Assembly: GCA_020073385.1 (NCBI GenBank)
Contig: JAIQFH010000037.1
Span: 1-64,000 of the forward strand
Origin: Terriglobia bacterium
GTDB taxonomy: Bacteria > Acidobacteriota > Terriglobia > Terriglobales > Acidobacteriaceae
Length of the DNA stretch: 64,000 nucleotides
Direction of reading: 5' to 3'
Within the stretch, counting starts at the first letter, position 1. Each line of letters starts with the position of its first letter. Below, in pieces: positions 34,063 to 43,265 of this stretch. Position numbers and translations under genes: made by a program. Under the pieces are notes generated by a model, which was not told the origin of the DNA, searched no databases, and worked only from the letters and a program-made list of their open reading frames with translations.

Positions 34063-35925
34063 ATGGATCGGTGCGTCAGCCGCAGAACGTTTCTCAAAAC
34101 AGCGACCACTGCCACAGCTGCTACCTGCGCGGCTCGCATGTTTCCGGCGTGGGCGAAAGTGGACAGAGGTTCGGTCGCAATCAATGCTCCGCTCGCGACG
34201 TTCGCGTACTCGGACGTGGAGTTACTCGACAGTCCGACGAAGCGGCAGTTCGATGAGAACCATGCCCGCTTCCTTCACCTCGAAGATGATCGCCTGCTGA
34301 AGGTTTTTCGCCAGGGCGCGGGTTTGCCCGCGCCAGGCGAGGAGATGGGCGGCTGGTACGACGGTTCCGGTTTCAGCCTGGAGCACAATGACTTCCACGC
34401 CTTCATTCCCGGCCACAGCTTTGGACAATACCTTTCTGGGCTTTCGCGAGCTTATGCGGTTACAGGGTCGGAGCCGACCAAGGCGAAGGTCAGTCGCCTT
34501 ATCAAGGGATACGCCGAGACACTCGATCCGAAGGCCAAGTTCTTCGTGGATTATCGTCTGCCGGCCTACACCTACGACAAGCTCTCTTGCGGCCTGATCG
34601 ACGCGCACGAGTTTGTCCACGATCCGATGGCGATGGATGTGCACGAAAAGCTGACGCATGCCATCGTGCCTTATCTTCCCGAGAAAGCCCTGTCTCGTCA
34701 GGAGCAACGGGCTCGCGCTCACAAAGATGCTTCCTATACATGGGACGAAACCTACACGTTGCCCGAGAATCTATTCCTCGCCTATCAGCGCAGCGGCAAG
34801 ACGTTCTATCGAGACATGGCCAAGCAGTTCCTCGAAGATGACACGTATTTCAATCCTCTTGCCGAAGGCAACAATGTGCTGCCCTTCGAACATGCCTACA
34901 GTCACGTGAACGCCTTCAGCTCAGCCATGCAGGCCTACCTGACGTTGGGAAGCGAAAAGCATCTGCGCGCGGCCACGAACGGATTCGACATGGTGCTGAA
35001 GACGCAGAGCTTTGTGACCGGCGGATGGGGACCCGACGAAGCGTTTGGAGAGCCGGGTCGCGGCCAGCTAGGCGACTGCCTCGCGCTCACTCACGCCAGT
35101 TTTGAAACTCCGTGCGGCGCTTACGGCCATTTCAAGATCACGCGCTACTTGTTGCGCGTCACCAAGGACGCGAAGTACGGCGACAGCATGGAGAAGGTGC
35201 TCTACAACACGATTCTCGGTGCATGGCCGATTCAGCCCGACGGCACGTCTTTCTACTACTCCGACTATGCGACGACCGGCAAGAAAGTCTGGTATCCAAA
35301 CAAGTGGCCGTGTTGCTCTGGAACATTCCCGCAACTGGCGGCCGACTACCACATCAGCACTTATCTGCGCGCATCCGATGGTGTTTATGTGAATCTCTTC
35401 ATGCCATCAAGGGCGCAATGGAACGATGGCAGCGGGCGCTACGGATTGCAACAGGAGACGAGGTATCCATTTAACAACCTAGTCCAAATTCATGTGTCCG
35501 CTTCGCAGCCCAAAGATTACACGCTCTATGTCCGCATCCCGAACTGGTCTGCGCCGGATCCTGTGCTCTCGGTCAATGGAAAGCGTGTGTCCGATTCCAT
35601 CCAGCCGGGTACTTTTGCTGCAATTCGCCGTACCTGGAAAGACGGCGATCGCGTCGAACTCGAACTTCCCATGCCGCTGCGGCTGGAAACAGTGGATGCC
35701 AGTCATCCGAACCTCGTGGCTTTAGTGCAGGGCCCGCTCGTGCTTTTCGCGGTTGCTGATTCGCAGCCGAGCTTCAGCCGGAGCGCATTGTTGCAGGCCA
35801 AGCCTGCGAATAACGCGAAGGGTGACTGGCTGGCCGATTCGGCTGACGGAAGCCGTGTGACGATGCGTCCCTTCATGAACATCGATACAGAAAGCTACAG
35901 CACATACGTACTGCTGAAGTCTTGA
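34063..35925 (+). CDS. DUF1680 (GH127-like) enzyme, variant type, Tat-exported
   Basis: A 620-residue enzyme with a twin-arginine signal (CVSRRTFLKTATTATAAT). The DUF1680 barrel starts around VELLDSPTKRQFDENHARF. The first active-site block is changed: E348-T-P-C351 in SFETPCGAYGHFK, with one residue between T and C, where GH127 and GH146 have E-T-C. The second block is C417-C418 in KWPCCSGTFPQLA, not CCPPN or CCTGTG. The cysteine nucleophile and zinc ligands therefore seem kept, but geometry may differ. It should cleave an arabinofuranoside-like linkage, though no member of this sub-type is known to me as characterised. It is behind a LacI operator and followed by a hydrolase-like gene 66 bases on. 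Confidence 0.85.
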   Translation: MDRCVSRRTFLKTATTATAATCAARMFPAWAKVDRGSVAINAPLATFAYSDVELLDSPTKRQFDENHARFLHLEDDRLLKVFRQGAGLPAPGEEMGGWYDGSGFSLEHNDFHAFIPGHSFGQYLSGLSRAYAVTGSEPTKAKVSRLIKGYAETLDPKAKFFVDYRLPAYTYDKLSCGLIDAHEFVHDPMAMDVHEKLTHAIVPYLPEKALSRQEQRARAHKDASYTWDETYTLPENLFLAYQRSGKTFYRDMAKQFLEDDTYFNPLAEGNNVLPFEHAYSHVNAFSSAMQAYLTLGSEKHLRAATNGFDMVLKTQSFVTGGWGPDEAFGEPGRGQLGDCLALTHASFETPCGAYGHFKITRYLLRVTKDAKYGDSMEKVLYNTILGAWPIQPDGTSFYYSDYATTGKKVWYPNKWPCCSGTFPQLAADYHISTYLRASDGVYVNLFMPSRAQWNDGSGRYGLQQETRYPFNNLVQIHVSASQPKDYTLYVRIPNWSAPDPVLSVNGKRVSDSIQPGTFAAIRRTWKDGDRVELELPMPLRLETVDASHPNLVALVQGPLVLFAVADSQPSFSRSALLQAKPANNAKGDWLADSADGSRVTMRPFMNIDTESYSTYVLLKS

Positions 35926-35991
35926 GCAAGACTTACCGGTCGACCAATTCTTTTCTGCGAAATTCATTCCCTGAAGAGGCGCGCGAGCAAC

Positions 35992-37827
35992 ATGGAAACC
36001 AAGATCTCACGCCGTGAACTGTTGAAGAGCGCTGCAAGCGCATCCTGCCTCGCGCTCACCGGAATCCCCTCCCGGGTAGAGGCGCCGTACACGAATACTC
36101 CAAGTACAGACGCACCCAGCGCAGCGTTCGTATCTCCAGTTTCCAGCCGGATTCTCACTCTGACCTCAACCAGCGAAGTGATCATTCCGCCTCGGGGCGC
36201 TAGCTTCATGAAGTTCAGCTACGACTTTCCTGAGCCAGCCGTCGAATTTGGAGGGTTGAGAATCTCGTTTCGCCTGCACACCTTCGAAAACACCTACGGC
36301 CTGAATCAAGCTGCAATGACGGTCCAAGACGTTCCCGGAGGCCTCGATCTCACCTGCACTCAGCTCGTCTGGGCCGGAGGGCAACAGACCGCTCCCGGAA
36401 AATTGCACGCGCGCGTCCGACAAAATGGCGACCAGATTGAGTGGACTGCGGTGGCCGAAATGGAGCAGCCGATCAAGTCGGTGGTCGCCATTGTTCGCGG
36501 CGTTCCGCGCGGAAAAATCTCCGCCGGAGGACTTGCGTTCATCGACCCGAAAGACGACGAGATTCTGCTGGGATATCCGTTCGGCGCGGGTGCACTTTTT
36601 CTGGAACGCGGCATGGCGCGCATGCTCAACACGCCGCTGGCAATCATTCAGAGCGAGAATGCTGAGTTTTTTTCTCTTTCCGCGAGATGCAACAGCGTAC
36701 GGGCGAACCGGTTTTACTTTCAGCCGGGAGAAGAGGGCTATCGCGTCGAACTGGTCTACGAGCAGGCAGGATGGGTCAAGAGTCCCAAACTTGGGAGTCC
36801 CTTGTGGTGCGCCCGACGCGCCGCCAGCATGGAGGACGCATGCCGTCCGCACTTCGCGCATGTGGAAAAAACTTTCCAAATCCCGAACTGGGAGACACGC
36901 GCTGACGTCTCCCCTTGGTGCCGCGACGCTGCTCTCGCGATCAATCTGCATGGCATGCACTGGACGGGATACATATTCAACGACTACGCGAAAATGCTCA
37001 CGATCCTGCGGTGGGTCGCGACGCAGATTCCAGCGCGAAATGTATTCGTCCTGCTGCCCGCCTGGGATGGCCGCTTTTACTGGAATTATCCGCTCTATAA
37101 AGCCGATTCGCGCATGGGAGGAGACGAAGGTTTCCGCCGGCTCATTCACGAAGGCCAGAAGCTAGGCTTCCATTTCATGCCGATGTTCGGAACGAATTGC
37201 GCGAACATGCGGCATCTGGAGTTCGCACAGTACGCCGATGCCACCATGTCTCAGATCGATGGTGACCACTTCGACCTGAATTGGGTCGATTGGGACAACG
37301 ATCGCCATATGGAGGGCTGGAGCCCTTACATGAACATCGGAGTCGATTCGTGGCGCAACTGGCTGTTCGCCCGCATCTCCGATGTGATAGACCGCTTCGG
37401 ACTGGATGCATATTTCCTCGACATCGTGGGCGGTTGGGAGAACAATACCAAGGCAGATTCACACGAAGGCACGCGCCGCCTCGTCGCTGACCTGCGCGAG
37501 AAATATCCCCAGGTGATGGTGTTCGGGGAAATGCACTATGACGCCTTGCTGTCGTTTATTCCTGTGTTCCACGTGCAGCGCGAATCCGCCTACTGGCCCG
37601 CCTATACGAAGTATGCTCGCGCATTCCAGCATCTGAGCCATCCCGCGCCTGGCCGGGGGAGCAGTGGTTTGCATGAGTCCGGTTTTGCGCGCTTCGATCC
37701 CAGGATCGTGTCGGCGGATTCCCTGATCATTCCGACGATTACAGTGGTCGATGATACGTTCGACCGATATCGGGATGTGATGGCCGATCTTATCTTGCAG
37801 GCGCGGCAGCGCTCGCGGATCGCTTGA
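35992..37827 (+). CDS. Tat-exported putative TIM-barrel glycoside hydrolase of unknown family
   Basis: A 611-residue protein with a twin-arginine signal (KISRRELLKSAASASCL). An N-terminal beta-sandwich (about 45-270) precedes a barrel-like half. Strands ending in acidic residues are visible: VFVLLPAWDGRFYWNYP, FHFMPMFGTNCANM, FDLNWVDWDNDR, LDAYFLDIVGGWENN and MVFGEMHYDALL. Asp in YFLDI and Glu in VFGEM are the natural candidates for nucleophile and acid/base, as in clans with retaining TIM-barrel glycosidases. I cannot assign a CAZy family; DUF6259-type proteins are the nearest I can think of. It follows the DUF1680 gene in the same direction and probably shares its LacI control. The ATG at 35992 has GAAGAGG upstream. 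Confidence 0.55.
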   Translation: METKISRRELLKSAASASCLALTGIPSRVEAPYTNTPSTDAPSAAFVSPVSSRILTLTSTSEVIIPPRGASFMKFSYDFPEPAVEFGGLRISFRLHTFENTYGLNQAAMTVQDVPGGLDLTCTQLVWAGGQQTAPGKLHARVRQNGDQIEWTAVAEMEQPIKSVVAIVRGVPRGKISAGGLAFIDPKDDEILLGYPFGAGALFLERGMARMLNTPLAIIQSENAEFFSLSARCNSVRANRFYFQPGEEGYRVELVYEQAGWVKSPKLGSPLWCARRAASMEDACRPHFAHVEKTFQIPNWETRADVSPWCRDAALAINLHGMHWTGYIFNDYAKMLTILRWVATQIPARNVFVLLPAWDGRFYWNYPLYKADSRMGGDEGFRRLIHEGQKLGFHFMPMFGTNCANMRHLEFAQYADATMSQIDGDHFDLNWVDWDNDRHMEGWSPYMNIGVDSWRNWLFARISDVIDRFGLDAYFLDIVGGWENNTKADSHEGTRRLVADLREKYPQVMVFGEMHYDALLSFIPVFHVQRESAYWPAYTKYARAFQHLSHPAPGRGSSGLHESGFARFDPRIVSADSLIIPTITVVDDTFDRYRDVMADLILQARQRSRIA

Positions 37828-37856
37828 CTTGGACTGTCGCGGTTTTTTCATCTGTC

Positions 37857-37903
37857 ATCCTGCGCGAAAGCGTCCCTACGCAAAGCTTCGCTCCGCTCAG
37901 GAT
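37857..37903. repeat. Imperfect inverted repeat between convergent genes
   Basis: Arms around ATCCTGCGCGAAAGCG (37857-37872) and CGCTCCGCTCAGGAT (37889-37903) pair imperfectly. It lies between two convergent genes and resembles the dispersed 'CATCCTGAGCGAAGCG' type repeat of soil Acidobacteriota, as I recall it. It could act as a bidirectional terminator. Confidence 0.35.
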
Positions 37904-38020
37904 TACCGTTGTTCCTGATTGCCACATCAACACTCCCCTAGCGCAGGCGCCGCGCAGACTGCGATCCCGCCCCATCCTGCAGTTGCAACCCTGGACGCCG
38001 CCAAGGTATGCCAGAGCCTT

Positions 38021-39850
38021 CTACTGCCACAACACAACCGGCAATTTATCCAGATCGAAGTACATCCGGTAGTAGTAATCGCCAATGACCGAGTAAAACG
38101 GCCGGAACTTTGCCATCACATTGCTGCCGTCAGGTGCGGCAAAGCGAAAAACGCCAGGGCCTTCCTCGTTATCGGCAACCAAATATTTGTTCAGTTCGTC
38201 GTTGTTTTCCGGCAGTTTGAAGATCGGTTCGTGGATCATGCCATCCTGTACCAGTACGACCGGCCCACGAACTACGGCCGCGCGGTGCGGATGTTGCGCG
38301 TCGACGGCCTGCCACCGCATCCGCAGCGGAATAGCGATCTCTACCTTATCGCCGGAGTTCCAAGCGCGGTCTACCGTGGCCCAGGTGCCCGGCTGGCAAG
38401 CGGTTTGATACGGCGCACCATTCACTTTCACCAACACTCCCTGCGCCCACTCGGGAACCCGCATGCGCAAGGGGAACTTCATGCTGCGGTCCATCTGCAA
38501 GGTCAGCGTGCTGGTTTCGGCTACCGGATAGCGTGTGTCCTGCACCAGCCGCACCGCTCCGTCGCTGCGCTTCCAGGTGACCTCCGAGGGAACATACAGG
38601 TTGACGTAAAGGCTGGAATCATCCTTGTAGTAGATGAGGTTGTGAAAGTCGGCGACATCCTGAATGTAGGTGCCCGAGCAACAGGTATAAGCATTGCGGC
38701 TGAAGATTTTGACGCCACCGCCGACTCGATAGTCGGCATAGTAGAAATGGCGGCCATTGCCGTTAATCTGCAATGCTGCTCCGATCCCGTTGTAGAGCAA
38801 CCGCTCCGCCCAGTCGCCATATCGCGCCTTTCCGGTGAATTGCATCAAGTAGCGCGACATTTTGAAGCCGGCCCACGTTCCGCAGGGAGTTTCAAAGCTG
38901 TTGAGCTGATAGTCGAGCGCCCTGCCCAAGCTCCCCGCGGGCATGATTCTTTCCACCGGTCCGTAGCCTCCAGTGGCATAGCACTGAGTGTTCTGCAGAA
39001 AGTCGTAGGCGTTCTCCACCACGCGCAAGTGTGTGGGGTCGCCGGTGACCGCATATCGCATGGATGCGCTGCTGAACGAGTTCACATGGCTGTAGGCATG
39101 GACACCGCTGGCATGCGGCGGGGATGACGTGTTGGCGAATTTGTCCCAGTAAGAGTGATATAGCCAGACCTCTGCGAAATCCTTGAACTGCTTATTCCCG
39201 GTGAGTTGATAGGCGCGTAACAGGTTCTCCGGTTGGGTGTACCATTCGAGCGGTTTCCCGGAGTGCATCTCCCAGGGCTTCGCCGCAGCCGGTTGCCGGG
39301 TGCGGTCGAACGTCTTGCTGGCATAGGCAGTGACTCTTTCGAGCAGAGGCATGGCATCGCTTTCGCCTGCGTACTCGTGCATATCTACCAAGCCGCAAAC
39401 CAGCTTCTCGTAAGGATAGACATTCATCCTGCAATTGCCGTCAGGGCCGACCGTCTTGGAAAACTCCCCGAGGAGGTACGCGGCCTTATCGCGCATTGCC
39501 TGGTCGCCGGTGGCGCGATACATGCGCGACATTCCGCTCAACCACTGGCCAAAGACGGTAGAGCTGTCTTCGTCGCACCATCCTCCCAGAGGCTTGCCCG
39601 GCGCCGGCAATCCCGCCTGGGCGCGGAATCCGTGCAGGATGTCATCATTCGATACGTTGAAGTAGAACTCGCGAGCGTGCAGATACTGATCATTCCAGCG
39701 ACTATCGCGCAGGCGTACGCCGTCATAGTCAAAGGCGCTGATCTTGGTCACGCGTGGATCGATGTCGGAAGATGAGGTGTTGGCGCGTGTAGCCACGCCA
39801 GCGAGCATGCCCGTAGCTGCCAGTCCTTTAAGAAATTCGCGGCGATCCAT
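38021..39850 (-). CDS. DUF1680 (GH127-like) enzyme, variant type, second copy, Tat-exported
   Basis: A 609-residue enzyme, start at 39850 behind AGGAGA. The N-terminus is a twin-arginine signal (MDRREFLKGLAATGMLAG). It is a clear paralog of the enzyme at 34063: the first block is E320-T-P-C323 in SFETPCGTWAGFK, the second C390-C391 in YTCCSGTYIQDVADF, and the barrel opening is VRLRDSRWNDQYLHAREFYF. The C-terminal jelly-roll ends with RPFYSVIGDYYYRMYFD. The same E-T-P-C variation in both copies shows that it is a stable sub-type and not a sequencing error. It is transcribed towards the hydrolase-like gene at 35992, so it has its own promoter in the 39851-40257 gap, where I see no LacI or GntR motif. 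Confidence 0.85.
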   Translation of the reverse strand: MDRREFLKGLAATGMLAGVATRANTSSSDIDPRVTKISAFDYDGVRLRDSRWNDQYLHAREFYFNVSNDDILHGFRAQAGLPAPGKPLGGWCDEDSSTVFGQWLSGMSRMYRATGDQAMRDKAAYLLGEFSKTVGPDGNCRMNVYPYEKLVCGLVDMHEYAGESDAMPLLERVTAYASKTFDRTRQPAAAKPWEMHSGKPLEWYTQPENLLRAYQLTGNKQFKDFAEVWLYHSYWDKFANTSSPPHASGVHAYSHVNSFSSASMRYAVTGDPTHLRVVENAYDFLQNTQCYATGGYGPVERIMPAGSLGRALDYQLNSFETPCGTWAGFKMSRYLMQFTGKARYGDWAERLLYNGIGAALQINGNGRHFYYADYRVGGGVKIFSRNAYTCCSGTYIQDVADFHNLIYYKDDSSLYVNLYVPSEVTWKRSDGAVRLVQDTRYPVAETSTLTLQMDRSMKFPLRMRVPEWAQGVLVKVNGAPYQTACQPGTWATVDRAWNSGDKVEIAIPLRMRWQAVDAQHPHRAAVVRGPVVLVQDGMIHEPIFKLPENNDELNKYLVADNEEGPGVFRFAAPDGSNVMAKFRPFYSVIGDYYYRMYFDLDKLPVVLWQ

Positions 39851-40257
39851 TTTCTGTCTCCTGATCTGCTGATTCCCGGTCCTGCGGATAACTGTTGAAG
39901 ATCATGGTAGCCCTCATACGACCAAGATTGTAGTTGGAGAACTATTCTCTAGGAATGGCAAACTCTGGATCCGCCTTTGTGATTGGCCTGCCTCATTGTT
40001 GACGGGCTTACACGCATTGAGGGCAAATTGCTACACCGTACCCCTACCCGCCGCTTGAGTACTTGGGCATAGTGAAATCGTAGGGCTGAAATGGAAAACT
40101 TGTGACCCTTTCCAGAGTTATACTTCACGCGCAGATGCGGACCGCACTGCGCCGGTATCTTCTCTGGAACGCAATTAGGATGCGGTGCAAGTGCGCACAT
40201 GAGCCGATTGAGTGGCATTTTAAAAATCAAGACTCCGGAAAGGGCCGCAGACCTCTC

Positions 40258-43074
40258 GTGAATAGCAAACTTTCCCGTCGTCACCTACTCAAATCCATCG
40301 GAACGGCCGGTGTTGCTTCGTTGGTTGCCGACGTCGCCGCCACCGAGACGTCTCCGCCTTCTCACTCGGTTCCCCCTGCATCGCGCGCGACGAACAAATC
40401 CGATCTGGTGTGGCTTTCCTCGGGCCGGATGGTCGTGACGTTTGACCGCCGGAACGGCATTCTCTACTCGATGAGTGAAGCGCACGATGTGCTGGGAACA
40501 AACTTCCTGGGGAACTCCGACAACACGCTCGGTATCAAGAACGCAGACACGCATTGGACCGGCGACGTAGTCACCACGATCTGGGAACTGAAGACTCCGG
40601 AATGGATTCGCGAGCAAGAGAGCTTTGTCCAGTACCGGGTTTCAGGAAAATGGAAACGCGAGTCAACCCTGGCTTCACCGGATGTCCGCAAGGTTGGGTT
40701 CGATGGGAAGGTGTTCGCCGTCACGTATGCAGGGCGCTCGCAGAGCGCAGATGGCATCCAGAGCTACGTCCTCAGCATGAGCTATCGCTTCGCGGATGAC
40801 AGTTCCCTGCTTTGGGACGTAGAGTTTGAGAATACGACCGGCCGCACCCTGGAATTCGGTGAACTCGCATTCCCGCTGCGCGCTAACGACGATTATGCCG
40901 CGCCCTATGCGGGGGCTACCACGACCCTAGCGAACGCCAGCGGGAAGCTGGCCGCGATGCAAAAGACCGTTCACGAACAGAAAGTCCTGTGCCACTCGTT
41001 TGTGGCTGGCCACAGTTCCTACGCACTACTGCAACGTCCCCGCGGAGACTCGCCGTTTCTTCTGTTTCACTGCCTGCAAGACACTTCCTTCGAATGCATC
41101 TACAAAACGCCCGCCGAGGGCGGCGACTGGATCGGGACCGATCTGTTCGCGGTGCACTCCAACGCCACCAAAGACCTGCGGAACTGGGGCTGGAATCCCT
41201 GGGTAAACGGGCATTCGTCCCTGGTATTGGAGCCTGGTCAAAAAAAGTCATACCAGATGCGGTTCGTGTTTCTGGATGACTATTCCGGAATCGCAAAGGA
41301 GCTGACAGCGGCGGGCAATCTGGGAATTCGCATCGTGCCCTCGATGGTCGTGCAGGAGGACACGGACGCTTACATCGAGCTGAATTCTGCCAACGACCTT
41401 GAGGCTCTCGAAATCCACTCGGACGGAATTACCGTCAGAGAGCGGAAGCGCACGGATAAATCCACACTCCTGACGTTGTCGTTTCGGGGGAGGGGCCAGA
41501 AGAGTCTCCGGCTGCTGTACAACGGAAAACGCTGGACCAACCTGCATTTTTTCTGCGTCGAAGATGCAGAGCAGTTGCTAAAGGCGCGAGCCCGCTTCAT
41601 GGCGGAGCGGCAATTTGTGGTGAGTCCCGACGATCCCTACCATCGCCATCATATGTTTCTGCCATTCGACTACCGGCGTGCCACCCGCCTCGATGACAAC
41701 GATGACGTTTGGGAAGTAGGAGGCACTGACGACCCAGGCTTCGGTGATCCCGTATTCCTGGTGGCGAAGAATTCGTTCCTTCCCTCCCACGATGAGGTCG
41801 AGAAACTGGAAATGTTCGTGTCCGATTGTCTGTTCAAGTACATCCAGAACCCCGAGACTTATGAAATACGGGCGTCTCTGTACTGGAAAGTGAGGACACC
41901 ATCGAGTCCGTGGGGAAGCTGGTCCAAGAAACGAAGCGAGACCACCTGGCGAACTTACAACTACGCGTTCGTCACTAATATTTATCACGGCATGTACCGC
42001 ATTGGGCGCGAATATGACGTTCTATCGCATCGCACCGCGCTGGACTATCTTCGGCTCTGCTATGAAACCTGTAGAAAGTGGTTTACCACGGGACCGTACA
42101 AGCGGTTTGGCCTGATTACCGGTTCGAACGCGGTGAACATCGTCGAAGACCTCAGGCGCGAAGGATGGCAGAAGGAATATGAAACGATTCTGTCGCTGAT
42201 GAAAGAAACCAACCAAGCTTTCCTGAGCGATCCTTACCCCTACAGCTCTGAGATACAGATCGACGAAACTGCACAACCGCAGGTTTATTTCTTCACCCGC
42301 TACTTCGGCAAGACCCACGGCGAAGCCGAAAGCTGGAAGAGGAATGCGGAAGTGCGGCAAGTCTTGCAGGCTATGCGAGGCGGGGATCAGCCCATCTGGT
42401 TCTTGTACGGTAACGATTTATTTGCCCATCCTGACTTGCGAGGCCAGATTTCCTGTTGGCATTCCGAAGCTCTGAACGGCATGGCGTTGATGCAGGCCTT
42501 TGAAGACACCGGCGATACCTCGCTGCTTTTGAAAGGCTACGCCGGAATGATGAGCGTCCTGCACAACGTGCTGCCTGACGGCATGGGCTTTGGATGGTTC
42601 AAACTGGATCCCGGCGTTTTTGCCTGTGAACCGCCGAAAACATTCGAAGGGGGTTCGGGTTTGTGGGCCTTTCTGCAAGCCGCAAAATCCTATGCGGTGA
42701 ACGACCCCAGCTTCGGCTGGATAGGCTATGGATGCCGGGTTGAGAACGACGCCGACGAGGTCCGCCTGTTCCCCAAGGATGGTGTGCGCAAACGATTGTT
42801 GATTGTCCCCGATAAGTTGCAGGTAATTCTGCGGCGGGGCGAAATCAAGTCGCTGACTTTCGACCGCAGGACCTCGGCAGTCAATCTACAAATCGAAGAC
42901 ACCACCGGGATGGTGAAGATTGTGCCTGTAACTATCGAGGGGTTGGAGCCGGGAGAGTACCGAGTGCGGACGGAAAACTCCGAACTCCGGGCGTTGGGGT
43001 CGGAGAAGCTTGGGTTTGAGGTGCCAGTGGGGGACGCGAAGTCGCTGCACATTTCGAGGGTAGTAGAGAAGTAA
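40258..43074 (+). CDS. DUF5695-like secreted protein, Tat-exported
   Basis: A large protein of 938 residues if GTG at 40258 is used; this gives a twin-arginine signal (KLSRRHLLKSIGTAGVASL). The frame is open to 40102, but that longer start would bury the signal. The N-terminal half is a beta-sandwich of the kind that precedes six-hairpin barrels (FDRRNGILYSMSEAHDVLG, FLGNSDNTLGIKNADTHWTGDVV, HSFVAGHSSYALLQRP); these blocks match what I remember of DUF5695. The second half is helical (YNYAFVTNIYHGMYRIGREYD, SCWHSEALNGMALMQAFEDTG), and acidic residues in it could be catalytic. It is a probable polysaccharide-active enzyme of unproved activity. It stands alone between two other exported genes. 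Confidence 0.65.
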   Translation: MNSKLSRRHLLKSIGTAGVASLVADVAATETSPPSHSVPPASRATNKSDLVWLSSGRMVVTFDRRNGILYSMSEAHDVLGTNFLGNSDNTLGIKNADTHWTGDVVTTIWELKTPEWIREQESFVQYRVSGKWKRESTLASPDVRKVGFDGKVFAVTYAGRSQSADGIQSYVLSMSYRFADDSSLLWDVEFENTTGRTLEFGELAFPLRANDDYAAPYAGATTTLANASGKLAAMQKTVHEQKVLCHSFVAGHSSYALLQRPRGDSPFLLFHCLQDTSFECIYKTPAEGGDWIGTDLFAVHSNATKDLRNWGWNPWVNGHSSLVLEPGQKKSYQMRFVFLDDYSGIAKELTAAGNLGIRIVPSMVVQEDTDAYIELNSANDLEALEIHSDGITVRERKRTDKSTLLTLSFRGRGQKSLRLLYNGKRWTNLHFFCVEDAEQLLKARARFMAERQFVVSPDDPYHRHHMFLPFDYRRATRLDDNDDVWEVGGTDDPGFGDPVFLVAKNSFLPSHDEVEKLEMFVSDCLFKYIQNPETYEIRASLYWKVRTPSSPWGSWSKKRSETTWRTYNYAFVTNIYHGMYRIGREYDVLSHRTALDYLRLCYETCRKWFTTGPYKRFGLITGSNAVNIVEDLRREGWQKEYETILSLMKETNQAFLSDPYPYSSEIQIDETAQPQVYFFTRYFGKTHGEAESWKRNAEVRQVLQAMRGGDQPIWFLYGNDLFAHPDLRGQISCWHSEALNGMALMQAFEDTGDTSLLLKGYAGMMSVLHNVLPDGMGFGWFKLDPGVFACEPPKTFEGGSGLWAFLQAAKSYAVNDPSFGWIGYGCRVENDADEVRLFPKDGVRKRLLIVPDKLQVILRRGEIKSLTFDRRTSAVNLQIEDTTGMVKIVPVTIEGLEPGEYRVRTENSELRALGSEKLGFEVPVGDAKSLHISRVVEK

Positions 43075-43265
43075 GCAGGCCTGTAGGATGCAGTCGAGTT
43101 CGATGGCCGCAAGATGCGCGTCGTCGGACTCCCGTAGCCGTAGATTGTGCTACACTTTCCGATCTTGCGATCCCGACGAGTGCCACATGCGGCTATTCCG
43201 GCGCGGCGAAACGGGTCGCTCACAGTGAGAAAAATTGAGACAAGTCTAGGTACAAGGTTCGGCTC

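Noticed and set aside
37919..39127. A 402-codon plus-strand frame
   Set aside because: It lies opposite the second variant DUF1680 gene, which has a Tat signal, active-site motifs and a ribosome binding site; the plus frame has none.
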